50,980 bases of DNA from Pirellulales bacterium. Lineage in GTDB: Bacteria; Planctomycetota; Planctomycetia; Pirellulales; Lacipirellulaceae. The position numbers and the translations under genes were made by a program. The notes under the pieces were generated by a model. That model made no database searches. It was not told where the DNA came from and worked only from the letters and a program-made list of their open reading frames with translations. Shown piece by piece: positions 8,792-16,857 of this stretch (position 1 is the first letter of the stretch; each line of letters starts with the position of its first letter). The stretch lies in NCBI GenBank assembly GCA_022448345.1, contig JAKVCB010000012.1, forward strand, positions 1 to 50,980. Reading direction: 5' to 3'.

Positions 8792-9532
8792 TCAGGGGCC
8801 AATTGCACTACAAACTCGGGAGATATGCTGTGATGCGTTCTGTGCGGCTGCAGCCTCTGCCCGATCCAATACGGAGTAGTAATAGCGACGTCTGGCCTTG
8901 CCGCTATCGAGTTGACCTCCAAAGCTCCTCTTTTCTTCTAGGTAGATGAGCGGAACCGGCATCTCGACGATGTGAAGCTCGTGATGAACGGCTTGTACCC
9001 ACAGTTCTAAGGGCATTGCATAGCCAGATTCAGTCAACTCCAGTTGGGCCAGCGAGTGAGTCCGATAGGCTTTGAATCCACAAAAGGCGTCGGTCAGCGA
9101 TAGACCCAACCGCCGATTTAATTCCTGGGTAACCTCGCGGTTTATCTGCATGCGTTCAGCGGGTGCCTGCCCATTGCTCTGGTTGGGACAGAGATATCGA
9201 CTCCCAGAGACTATGTCAGCCTGCTGGCAAGCATCAACGAGCTTGTGGATTCTCTGCGGTTCATGTTGACCATCGCAGTCGATCGTCACCACAACGTCAT
9301 AGCACTGCAAAATTGCATAATCAAAGGCGGTGCGTAACGCAGCCCCATAGCCATAATTCTCCGGATGGCGAATCTGTGCAATGTCGCTGCGCTGATCAAG
9401 CAGTTGGGTAGTGCCGTCGGAGGATCCATCATCCACGACGAGAACGTCACGCGCATAGGAAACAACTTCATTAAGAACACTCGTGACGTGACCAGCCTCG
9501 TTGTAGACAGGTAACACGGTAAGGAATTTCAT
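8792..9532 (-). CDS. Family 2 glycosyltransferase (DPM1-like)
   Basis: A GT-A fold transferase of 246 residues. VLPVYNEAGHV opens the nucleotide-binding domain, VVDDGSSDGT follows, and TIDCDGQHEP carries the DxD-type metal site. GSRY and DAFCGFKAYR are typical for dolichyl/polyprenyl-phosphate sugar synthase relatives. No membrane helix is present, so it is likely a soluble or peripheral enzyme charging polyprenyl phosphate or a glycan. The ATG at 9532 is preferred over a TTG at 9550 because AGGA lies 6 nt before it. Its untranslated leader contains a 17-bp tandem repeat. It could act with the wecA-like and wcaF-like genes to the left, but nothing in the sequence ties them together. Confidence 0.85.
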   Translation of the reverse strand: MKFLTVLPVYNEAGHVTSVLNEVVSYARDVLVVDDGSSDGTTQLLDQRSDIAQIRHPENYGYGAALRTAFDYAILQCYDVVVTIDCDGQHEPQRIHKLVDACQQADIVSGSRYLCPNQSNGQAPAERMQINREVTQELNRRLGLSLTDAFCGFKAYRTHSLAQLELTESGYAMPLELWVQAVHHELHIVEMPVPLIYLEEKRSFGGQLDSGKARRRYYYSVLDRAEAAAAQNASQHISRVCSAIGP

Positions 9533-9543
9533 ATTTGATCCTG

Positions 9544-9577
9544 TTTGCAAGGAGCCATGATTTACAAGGAGCCATGA
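9544..9577. repeat. 17-bp tandem duplication in the glycosyltransferase leader
   Basis: Two adjacent 17-bp units (TTTGCAAGGAGCCATGA and TTTACAAGGAGCCATGA) differing at one base lie immediately upstream of the glycosyltransferase start on the minus strand. On the plus strand each unit looks like a ribosome site plus ATG (AAGGAGCCATG), but the reading frames are short. Confidence 0.8.
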
Positions 9578-9803
9578 CGCGATATGAGCTTTGCCAATGC
9601 CTTACAGGTCACATTCAGTGCACTACGATGTGAGGTAGGTTAGGTTGCGGATAGGAGACTGCTTGCTGACAGGATTGCAGGCGACAATGTCAGCTGCAGA
9701 GTTGCATCAGGTGGACTGTCTTTCAGCGCGGTCAATTTCAGTAGGTTGGATGGTTTCCGTAGATGGGATCATCAAGCGGTATGCCGTTCTCCCTAGGACG
9801 ACT

Positions 9804-9873
9804 CCCCAGAACACCTTTATTGCCCACAACACCTTATTGCCCAGAACACCTTATTGATTGCCCACAACACCCC
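9804..9873. repeat. Imperfect short tandem repeat cluster
   Basis: About four near-tandem units built on TTATTGCCCACAACACC, with variants having G for C or an inserted TTGA. Unit length varies from about 17 to 21 bp. It lies in the middle of the divergent intergenic region with no coding role. The lack of unique spacers rules out CRISPR. Confidence 0.7.
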
Positions 9874-10220
9874 TTTGATTGTAAGAGGCCTTCTGCGGAG
9901 CGGCAACTAGCAGTGGTAGCACCAGGCAATCTTTCCTCGCGCGAGGACCGTCAGTATAGGTATTTTCGCGATCGTCGGTGTCCGAACAGGCCTGATAGGT
10001 GTGCTGGATGACAGGATGAATCTCGCCGGGTCAGCACCGGAAGTGACTCGCCTTGTTCGGGGAATGCAGGCTTACTATAAGTCTTAGCTCGGTGGTCTGC
10101 TCCTAGTAGTCTGCTCCTGTCACTTTACAACTCTGCAACTGGTGAGCCCAAGCTACCAGTGACCTACTAGCCGCGCGCTTGCACCAAAGTCCGGCTTTGC
10201 CGTAGAAAACTGCTGCCAAG

Positions 10221-11225
10221 ATGAAGTTTGCCCTTCACTTTCGTTGGACCGTGGTAGTCGCCTTACTTCTCACGAAGTCCACAAAAATCCTTGCCGATCA
10301 GCCTGATCTTCTGCCGCCACATGGTTCCAAAGTGGAGGTCTCTCAGTCGTATCTCCTTGCCACCTATCCAAGCACACCCTACCCACCAATGGTCTTGCCT
10401 GCATCAATACCGAGAGCCACTGTTGCCGCACCAGAATTTATCCCAATCTCAGAGCCGACGGAGGTTGTTCCCGTTCCGTTGGAAAATCGGGCAGACAACG
10501 GGATGTTCCTTCAGCAGGCCCAGGAGCATCCACCGGCCTGGTACGAATCGCCAACACGTTGGCTTGACACGATACCATGGGATGCAGGACTGGAACTGGG
10601 TATCAATGGGTCAACTGGAAACAACGAAGCAGTGAGCATTCGAACCGGTGGGTATTTCCACCGTGAATCGGAGTTTGCAAAGATCAATATTAACGCCTAC
10701 TACAACAAGACTTCTGCCGGTGGTATAGAAACTCAAAGTAATGGGCAACTGAACATTACTAACGATTGGCTCTTTCACGAGGATTCGCTCTGGACTTTAT
10801 TTACAACCAGCACCCTATTCTACGACGAGTTTCAAGCCTTCGACATTCAAGTCAATATGGATGGTGGTATTGGATACCGGTTAATCGACGGTGACCACCT
10901 TGCATTAACTACTCGCATGGGTGCCGGTAGTTCGCGGGAAGTTGGTGGGCCTAACGACGAATGGATTGCTGAAGCAATCTTCAGCGTTGTTTCTGAGATC
11001 GAAGTCTCGACGCGTCAAAGTATTTATGCCACTTTGGATTACTTCCCTGAATTGCAGCGCTTTGACGAGTTTCGGCTAGTAACCGACTTGGGGTGGGAAA
11101 TTGAACTCGAACAACCGGCTAATCTAAGTCTTAAAATTTCTGTCACAGATCGCTACGATAGCACGCTAGTCGACACCAACCCGCAACTGTTAAACTACTC
11201 GGTTCTGCTGCTGTGGAAAATTTGA
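10221..11225 (+). CDS. DUF481 family outer-membrane beta-barrel protein
   Basis: 334 residues with a signal peptide (WTVVVALLLTKSTKILA), a proline-rich stretch to about residue 100 and then a DUF481-type barrel. Alternating strands begin at WDAGLELGINGSTGNNEAVS and run through LWTLFTTSTLFYDEF and GGIGYRLIDGDHLALTTRMG to the C-terminal strand that ends in LLLWKI. DUF481 (YdiY-like, 'salt-induced outer membrane protein') proteins are predicted outer-membrane barrels whose cargo or role is unknown. No Shine-Dalgarno site is seen. The gene stands alone, with about 170 bp to the thioesterase gene. Confidence 0.82.
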   Translation: MKFALHFRWTVVVALLLTKSTKILADQPDLLPPHGSKVEVSQSYLLATYPSTPYPPMVLPASIPRATVAAPEFIPISEPTEVVPVPLENRADNGMFLQQAQEHPPAWYESPTRWLDTIPWDAGLELGINGSTGNNEAVSIRTGGYFHRESEFAKININAYYNKTSAGGIETQSNGQLNITNDWLFHEDSLWTLFTTSTLFYDEFQAFDIQVNMDGGIGYRLIDGDHLALTTRMGAGSSREVGGPNDEWIAEAIFSVVSEIEVSTRQSIYATLDYFPELQRFDEFRLVTDLGWEIELEQPANLSLKISVTDRYDSTLVDTNPQLLNYSVLLLWKI

Positions 11226-11393
11226 GGCAACAAGCCAACTTTGCAAAAGTCCTCCCTCATGCAAGGTTGCAAAATGGCAGGTTCAGGAGGACTTGACGTA
11301 AGGAAAACGGTAGACGGGGGCTAAGCGGTTGGGAGCCAATCGCATAAAATTTATCAAGCAGTGGTCGGGACCTGATAAAAATGGACTTGCCCG

Positions 11394-11882
11394 ATGTATG
11401 ACCCCAACCCATTGAAAACGATGTCCGAACAATCAGCGCTCGACGAGTTGCAGGGTTTCCTCGAAAAGGAGATCCCTATGTATTTACAAATGGGGATTCG
11501 GATCGATCAATATGGCCCGGATGGGCTGACCATGCAGTTGCCTCTAAAACCCAATCGAAATCACCACCAGACGGCGTTCGCAGGTAGTCTGAACGCACTT
11601 TGCACGATGGCCGGCTGGGGAATGACTTATCTGTTGCTGCAAGAACTGGGGCGTGACGGCAAAATCGTAATTCAGCGGAGCTCCATTCGATATCACACTC
11701 CTGTCAAGACCGCTGAGGTTTTTGCCCGCTGTGAGCCGATTGCGGACGAATCCAAGGCGTTTTTCCTCGAGATGCTCGACGAAAAAGATCAGACGAAGCT
11801 GGACCTGAAGGTCGAAGTCCCCGGCACGAGTCGCCCCGCGGTTGCTTTTGAAGGGTCTTACGTCGTCATTGCCCGCGGCTGA
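11394..11882 (+). CDS. YiiD C-terminal-type hot-dog thioesterase domain protein
   Basis: 162 residues with a single hot-dog fold of the YiiD_C kind, which is the domain fused to an acetyltransferase in E. coli YiiD (FabY). The hallmark block NHHQTAFAGSLNALCTMAGWG contains the conserved Asn/His and the AFxGSL turn that begins the hot-dog helix. IRYHTPVKTAEVFARCE gives the following strands. It may act on acyl-ACP or acyl-CoA; the substrate is unknown. Alternative ATG starts occur at 11394 and 11421, neither with a good ribosome site. The hsp20 regulatory region begins right after its stop. Confidence 0.75.
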   Translation: MYDPNPLKTMSEQSALDELQGFLEKEIPMYLQMGIRIDQYGPDGLTMQLPLKPNRNHHQTAFAGSLNALCTMAGWGMTYLLLQELGRDGKIVIQRSSIRYHTPVKTAEVFARCEPIADESKAFFLEMLDEKDQTKLDLKVEVPGTSRPAVAFEGSYVVIARG

Positions 11883-11979
11883 GGCTAGTCTCCTCTGGCT
11901 GGCCTCCTCTGGCTGGCTCACGCCGGCTGGTCCTGGGGCGAGTCTCCAAGGCAAAGCTTCGTCATTGAACCCTATTCGA

Positions 11980-12082
11980 TGCCAAAATCTTGGTCACTCC
12001 AAGCCACCTGGGACTGCCAATTTGGCGTTCCATGTTTTCATATTTGCCCCCGGATGCCAATATGTCGACTGCCAAGATGGCA
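11980..12082 (+). promoter_or_regulatory. Cluster of TGCCAA-type inverted repeats (putative activator sites)
   Basis: Two clear 13-bp inverted repeats, TGCCAATTTGGCG at 12015-12027 and TGCCAAGATGGCA at 12070-12082, have centres 55 bp apart. A third, weaker copy (TGCCAATATGTCG) sits at 12055-12067 and a half site TGCCAA at 11980-11985. Measured from the predicted start of transcription near 12184, the two best sites lie at about -163 and -108. That is the usual place for enhancer-binding proteins acting on sigma-54 promoters. The identity of the binding protein is unknown. Confidence 0.55.
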
Positions 12083-12157
12083 ATTCCGATCTATTTTATA
12101 ATCTATAAGTAGTTACTGTATAACATTTTACAATAAAATTAAGGCTTCATTTCTAAT

Positions 12158-12173
12158 TGGCATTCGACTTGCG
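12158..12173 (+). promoter_or_regulatory. Sigma-54-like -24/-12 promoter of hsp20
   Basis: TTGGCATTCGACTTGCG matches the sigma-54 pattern TTGGCAC-N5-TTGC. GG (12159-12160) and GC (12171-12172) are exactly 10 nt apart, and TGGCA and TTGC are intact; only the base after TGGCA differs. Transcription should begin near 12184, leaving a leader of about 95 nt before the hsp20 ATG. Confidence 0.6.
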
Positions 12174-12279
12174 TTATTAACCACTCAACGGCGGCTGAAG
12201 CGCCGGCTCATTGAGTGTTGAAGTGCGTGCCTGGCCACTTTTGATGCAGGCAGAGAAGACGACACAAGGAGAATTAAAA

Positions 12280-12717
12280 ATGACCACTACATTGACGAAG
12301 AACCGCGTGAAAGAAATTTTTCCTGGTAAGTTTGGCGACTTCGATTATCTGTTTGACCAGCTGTTGGGCTCCGATCGCGGAGCGTCCTCATTGGCCTGGC
12401 AGGTTCCGGCGTCGCTTTGGGAAGCCGACGACAAGATCCACGTTGAGTTGGATGTACCCGGTACAAGCCAGGAAAACGTGGACCTGACCTATGACAAGGG
12501 GGTGCTGAAGATCGATGTCGAGCGGAAGGCGCCCGAGGGTGATCACAAGCAGTGGCACAACGAACGAGCATTCGGCAAAGTGACCCGCAACCTGGTGTTG
12601 CCCGAATCGGCCGATCCCGATTCGATCGGTGCTGAGCTCAACGACGGTGTACTGCACGTGACCATCGCGAAGCGGGCTGACGCACAGCCGAAACGGATTG
12701 CGGTCAAAACGGCGTGA
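12280..12717 (+). CDS. Small heat-shock protein, Hsp20/alpha-crystallin family
   Basis: 145 residues from the ATG at 12280, which is chosen because AAGGAG sits at an ideal distance upstream; an in-frame start at 12211 would lack this. It is an ATP-independent holdase that keeps unfolding proteins soluble as an oligomer. The alpha-crystallin domain runs from about residue 40 to 140. It starts with WEADDKIHVELDVPG, continues with DLTYDKGVLKIDVERK, and contains the family mark LNDGVLHVTIAKR near the end. The C-terminal IxI/V-like tail (RIAVK) is present. A sigma-54-like promoter and repeated sites lie upstream, and a strong terminator lies 75 bp downstream, so it is a single-gene transcript. Confidence 0.92.
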   Translation: MTTTLTKNRVKEIFPGKFGDFDYLFDQLLGSDRGASSLAWQVPASLWEADDKIHVELDVPGTSQENVDLTYDKGVLKIDVERKAPEGDHKQWHNERAFGKVTRNLVLPESADPDSIGAELNDGVLHVTIAKRADAQPKRIAVKTA

Positions 12718-12792
12718 GCTAGTGCGTCTTCTATGCGTTGACCGGTAGTACAACCTAGTTGTTCTAAAAAACTACTCTCTTTCTCTCTCTTG

Positions 12793-12823
12793 CGGGGTCG
12801 CACACTTGTGCGACCCCGTTTTT
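12793..12823 (+). terminator. Rho-independent terminator after hsp20
   Basis: A perfect 11-bp stem (CGGGGTCGCAC and GTGCGACCCCG) with loop ACTT is followed by TTTTT. It lies 75 bp past the hsp20 stop. Confidence 0.92.
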
Positions 12824-13889
12824 GTGTTTCCGATCTGATTTCACGGTGACATAGGGTGTGTTTTCGAGAGAGGCTTTTCACACACGGGACATTCTCTCGA
12901 CCAGCAGGTCGCGAATTCCCAAAAAGGTCTTCCCTGTTTAGAAAGCCCTTTGCAACTACCGGTCTGGGCGCTGCAAAACTTGTTCAATTCTTTAGGAACT
13001 CTTCACACGAGTCTTCGCAAATCCTTCACGTCGCAGCGACATACTCTGTAAGTATTTTGCAATTCTGCTAGGAATGTCCCCTGCGGGGGGCAGATTCACG
13101 GCGATGCCGTTGAAATTAGGCTGGGAGAAGAAAATCAAATCCACATGGAACTTACAGCCCGTGATTTTAAAAGCCTAAAGATGCGACGTGGTCCGCCAAA
13201 ACGTTAATCAAAATAACATTTTGCTCCGTCGCTAAAACGCTCTTGCGCTTCCAAGCCGTCGCACGGCGATACCGCCTGCCTCTGCCAGATCGGGCGGTAT
13301 TTTTTTCCGAATGCCGGGGAATGCGTCTGGGGGGAAGGGGATCCGCCTTGGCGTAACCGCGTGGGGCGACTGGACTGATATGGGTGCTGACAGGCGGTTT
13401 GCTGTTGATCGGTCAGTTGGTTGATCTCTTCTTGATTCCAGGCCAATGCAGACGACCCAAGTGGTAACCCCGGGCGTTAAAATCGGTTGCCCGCCGGGAG
13501 TGAGCCAACTGAGGGAGGGCGGGGTGTGAACTCAGAGGGAGACTTCTCAAGAAGTCGATTCCCCTGTTTTCGCAGGCGTCGACGGGCCACCGATCGACCC
13601 GGACTACCAGCCTTTTTGTTGGCTTTACCAATAAATGGTCCGACTGACTCAGTTGCCTGCGTGAGACCCGCAAGCGGTCTAAGCGGCTGGTTTTCAGTCG
13701 GATGGGCCAATCGTAGACCCGGTTGCTAACCAGCCCTAAAGCCAACAAGGTTCCTCGGGGTGAACTTTTCTTGCCGGTCTTGCCTTTTATATTTTAGCTA
13801 ACCATCTCTTTTTACCGATCTTATCTATATATCGCATTATGAAGATTTTGGTCGCATTCCGCTCGGTGCGGGGCACAGGAGGTCTGTAA
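12824..13889. other. Gene-poor region (about 1.1 kb)
   Basis: No convincing protein gene. The minus-strand frames at 13204-13748 lack ribosome sites and family-like sequence. I looked for tmRNA, RNase P RNA, SRP RNA and tRNA hallmarks and found none. A terminator-like hairpin ends at about 13307 (listed separately), so a small plus-strand RNA upstream of it is possible. The promoter of the 898-residue gene should lie at the right end, where the sequence becomes AT-rich (13785-13840). Confidence 0.4.
13268..13308 (+). terminator. Possible terminator hairpin in a gene-poor region
   Basis: Stem ATACCGCC / GGCGGTAT (8 bp) with a 16-nt loop is followed by seven T residues. No plus-strand gene ends just before it, so it may close an unannotated RNA or be fortuitous. 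Confidence 0.45.
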
Positions 13890-13912
13890 GTGCGTGGGAC
13901 AGGAGGTCCACG

Positions 13913-16609
13913 ATGTATGTTCAACGAAAACAGCCACTTTGGCCCTGCCTTGCGCCACTGTTTGTGTTGCTGATATTTTGTCTCGCGTCGCCACGCTTAT
14001 GGCAGGTGGGCCATCAGGGCCCCGCACACTCAGTGAGTGTTGCGACTCCGCAAAAAAAGAGCGCGGAAATTCTGTGTGTGCGCCGAAAGCCACTGAGTTT
14101 TTCGACCCATTCGGTGGCGGGTGGTGTGCAGTTTTTTCTTCCGTTGGAACCGCCCGAGTTGCAACCTGCTCCCCTTTCGGCAACGTTGGTCAGCGTCCAG
14201 ACCAAGACGTCCAACGAAGTTAAGGCATCAAAACCAGCCAGTTTAGATAACCTGTTTCCAGGCTTGGACACCTCAGGTGCCCTTTATGACTTGGGGCGTT
14301 GGTTTGCCATTCTCCAACCGGAGGCAGTTACCAGGCCGGTCTTGAAGTTGATTTCGCAGCACCTCCCTCGGTTCCCCGAACCAACGGTGCAACCGGTGAT
14401 ACTGATTCGTTCGTCGGACGAGCAGACCGCTCCGATGTTCTCGCTTCGTCCTGGCGTTCGCGTGGCGATGGTCCCCACGCGACGCCAAAAAGCCCCACAA
14501 TTTCGACTTCGCGAGAGACCAACCGCTGAGGACTCTCCAGACAAAGTTGTGGGGAGATCAACCGTCAGTATTGTGAAGAATCGACCCTGGTCTTCACCGG
14601 TGTCTCTGGTACTTCAGGTGAAACGGCTTCGGCGCCACCCGTTGTCGCGTGGTTGGGCGGAGCAGGTACTCAGTGAACTGAAAGTTTTGCAAGAGATTTC
14701 AGACCCTGCCGACCGCGAAATCAGCAGGCGGTTCGATTCCCTTAATCAGCTGAGTTCCCAGGCAAGAATGTTGGCCGAAAGTACTTATGACGAGTCTTTG
14801 GCGACGGAGTGTTTACGCGCCCACTATGCTTTGAAACGTCGAGTGGATGTGTGGTCGTGTGCTCACACGCTTCAAGGAATAGTTGCTGCTGAGCCTAACG
14901 CACGACTGCTGGGCACAGAGCAACTGCGAATGGCGTTGGACCAAATCAAGGTAAGAACTGCTGGTTCGGACCAGGGTGCCCTCTGGCGTGACTATCTGTT
15001 CATGAATCCACTAGACACCTGGGTTGGTGGTCAGACTCGGCTGTCCCTTAATGAGCGTCACCGATTGGCTCAACGTATTCTAGCGCGACTAACGACTGGT
15101 GGCTTGACCGGATCACAGCGAAAGTTCGTCTCAACGGACCCTGTGGCTGGACTGACGGACGAGTTGCGATACTGGGCCGAAGAATACCTGGATACCAATG
15201 GGCTGGCGACGAATTTGGAAACCTACGAGGCCACCGGTAGCCCAAGAATGGCCCGGGAAATTGCTCGCCAGCGACGCAGGCTGGCATGGTCACCTCGTTT
15301 GGCTCAACGTGAAATGGCCAAGTCGATTGATGGTCACTACCGCAATGCGAATATACGACTTGCCGTGACCGAAGAGTTTTTGAACCAGATATTTCCTCAG
15401 CCGGAAGGAACCGACCTGGCCAAAGTGCACGATTGCATCGTCGGCACGCCGGTGCGGGGACGGTCGTGGACTGACACAGCGGTCAAGGTGCGGCTGGTTC
15501 CCGCTGAACATCATGTGCGGTTTTTCATAGAAGCCAACGGGACTGCAGTTTCGAAAACGGTTGCTTTCGGGGAGGGAGCGCGTCTCCGGAGTGTAGGAAA
15601 CACCAACTTCCACGCCCGCAAACTTGTGGCAGTTACCACCGACGGTCTGAAACAGTGGCCTGCCGAAGCTGAGGCGGAGAACTACAGTCGACTGGTTCGC
15701 ATTCGCACCAATTACGACGGCGTTCCTTTTGCCGGATCTTGGGCCAAGTCAGAGGCGATGACTCAATATCGCCAAAAACGTGCCCGTGCCCGACGGGAAG
15801 TCGAGTCGAAGGTTGCCAACAAGGCCAAGTCGCGTCTTGACCAAAGTGCAAAATCATATCTGCATGACGTTGAACCACGGATTCGCCAGCGGATCAAGAG
15901 CCTTGATGCCAAAGGAATTCATGTCGAGCCGATTGACCTTAAAACGTCCGAAAAACGGGCTGTCATCCGCTTGCGAATCGCAGGAGATGAGCAACTAGCT
16001 GCCCATACACCTCGCAATCGTGCTCCATCTGACAGCCTGGCAAGTTTGCAACTCCACCAGTCGGTACTTGTCAATGCGACACAGGCACTGGATCTTGATG
16101 GCCAGAGGCTAACGGCAGTTGAACTTCACAATCTTTTTACCGAACAATTTCCCAAAGCAAAGGCGAACTCTGGCGACGACATTCCCCGAGATACCATATT
16201 TCATTTTGAGTACGAAGATGCGCTGGGTTTTCGCATTGCCGACGGGCAATTGGAATTTACGATTGCTTTGGTCGAACTTGTTCACGATGGTCGGTCAGTC
16301 CGCCGCTTTAAGGTGCATGCTTTCTACCGTCCGCAAATCAAAGGTGCGAATGTCTTTCTGGTACGCGATGGTGCGCTGGGTATTGAGGGCCGTTTGCGGG
16401 TTGTAGATCGGGCCAGGATGCACGCGGTGTTCAACAAGATTCTTCCGGAAGAACAACAGATTCCTGTTATCGACTTCCAGCTTTGGGGAGTTCCCGATCC
16501 GGCGGGAGTGATGGTTACGCAAGCGGTACTCGAAGATGGCTGGCTGGGACTTGCGCTCGGGCCCGCCCGCCCCGACCGCGCAGTCCAGTTGGAGCGATCG
16601 TTAAGGTAA
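13913..16609 (+). CDS. Large exported/anchored protein of unknown function (898 aa)
   Basis: I recognise no family. A hydrophobic N-terminus (CLAPLFVLLIFCLA) acts as a signal or anchor. The next 200 residues are proline- and arginine-rich and probably unstructured. A helical middle region (about 250-480) is followed by a basic, coiled-coil-like stretch at about residues 620-660 (YRQKRARARREVESKVANK). The last 200 residues form a compact beta-rich block with FHFEYEDALGFRIADGQLEF and RFKVHAFYRPQIKG. AGGAGGT 5 nt before the ATG is the strongest ribosome site in this part of the window. No Walker, protease or glycosidase motif is visible. Large anchored proteins like this are common in planctomycetes; a structural or envelope role is a guess. 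Confidence 0.75.
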   Translation: MYVQRKQPLWPCLAPLFVLLIFCLASPRLWQVGHQGPAHSVSVATPQKKSAEILCVRRKPLSFSTHSVAGGVQFFLPLEPPELQPAPLSATLVSVQTKTSNEVKASKPASLDNLFPGLDTSGALYDLGRWFAILQPEAVTRPVLKLISQHLPRFPEPTVQPVILIRSSDEQTAPMFSLRPGVRVAMVPTRRQKAPQFRLRERPTAEDSPDKVVGRSTVSIVKNRPWSSPVSLVLQVKRLRRHPLSRGWAEQVLSELKVLQEISDPADREISRRFDSLNQLSSQARMLAESTYDESLATECLRAHYALKRRVDVWSCAHTLQGIVAAEPNARLLGTEQLRMALDQIKVRTAGSDQGALWRDYLFMNPLDTWVGGQTRLSLNERHRLAQRILARLTTGGLTGSQRKFVSTDPVAGLTDELRYWAEEYLDTNGLATNLETYEATGSPRMAREIARQRRRLAWSPRLAQREMAKSIDGHYRNANIRLAVTEEFLNQIFPQPEGTDLAKVHDCIVGTPVRGRSWTDTAVKVRLVPAEHHVRFFIEANGTAVSKTVAFGEGARLRSVGNTNFHARKLVAVTTDGLKQWPAEAEAENYSRLVRIRTNYDGVPFAGSWAKSEAMTQYRQKRARARREVESKVANKAKSRLDQSAKSYLHDVEPRIRQRIKSLDAKGIHVEPIDLKTSEKRAVIRLRIAGDEQLAAHTPRNRAPSDSLASLQLHQSVLVNATQALDLDGQRLTAVELHNLFTEQFPKAKANSGDDIPRDTIFHFEYEDALGFRIADGQLEFTIALVELVHDGRSVRRFKVHAFYRPQIKGANVFLVRDGALGIEGRLRVVDRARMHAVFNKILPEEQQIPVIDFQLWGVPDPAGVMVTQAVLEDGWLGLALGPARPDRAVQLERSLR

Positions 16610-16857
16610 CAGTGTTGCAAACGGTTTCAGCCACGATCTTTATCCCTGGTGTAACTTGATGTGCCGCCAAAGGTGGCCCGAAGATTTCGCGCACATTGAT
16701 TACGTAACCAGGCCCATGACCGCTGGTCTTATTGGAGGACATGGACTATCCTGCTGTCATGCGAACCTGGGTCTTGTTTCCTAAGACGACTTCACCAATG
16801 AATGCCAACGATTTGTGCCGGCGGGATGAAAGGTGTGTTTGGCAAGGTAGAAGACGG

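Larger units (their letters stand above)
9533..10220. other. Divergent intergenic region with two small repeat tracts (688 bp)
   Basis: Separates the minus-strand glycosyltransferase from the plus-strand DUF481 gene, so it should hold two promoters. No gene recognised. It contains the tandem repeats at 9544-9577 and 9804-9873 listed separately. Confidence 0.4.

Noticed and set aside
9804-9873. Short repeats considered as a CRISPR array
   Set aside because: Units are imperfect and contiguous, with no unique spacers and no cas genes.
13204-13748. Overlapping minus-strand frames in the gene-poor region
   Set aside because: Arg/Pro-rich composition, no start signals, no recognisable domain.
14728-14742. 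GGTTCGATTCCC, resembling a tRNA T-arm
   Set aside because: Lies inside a long protein gene and no cloverleaf can be drawn around it.
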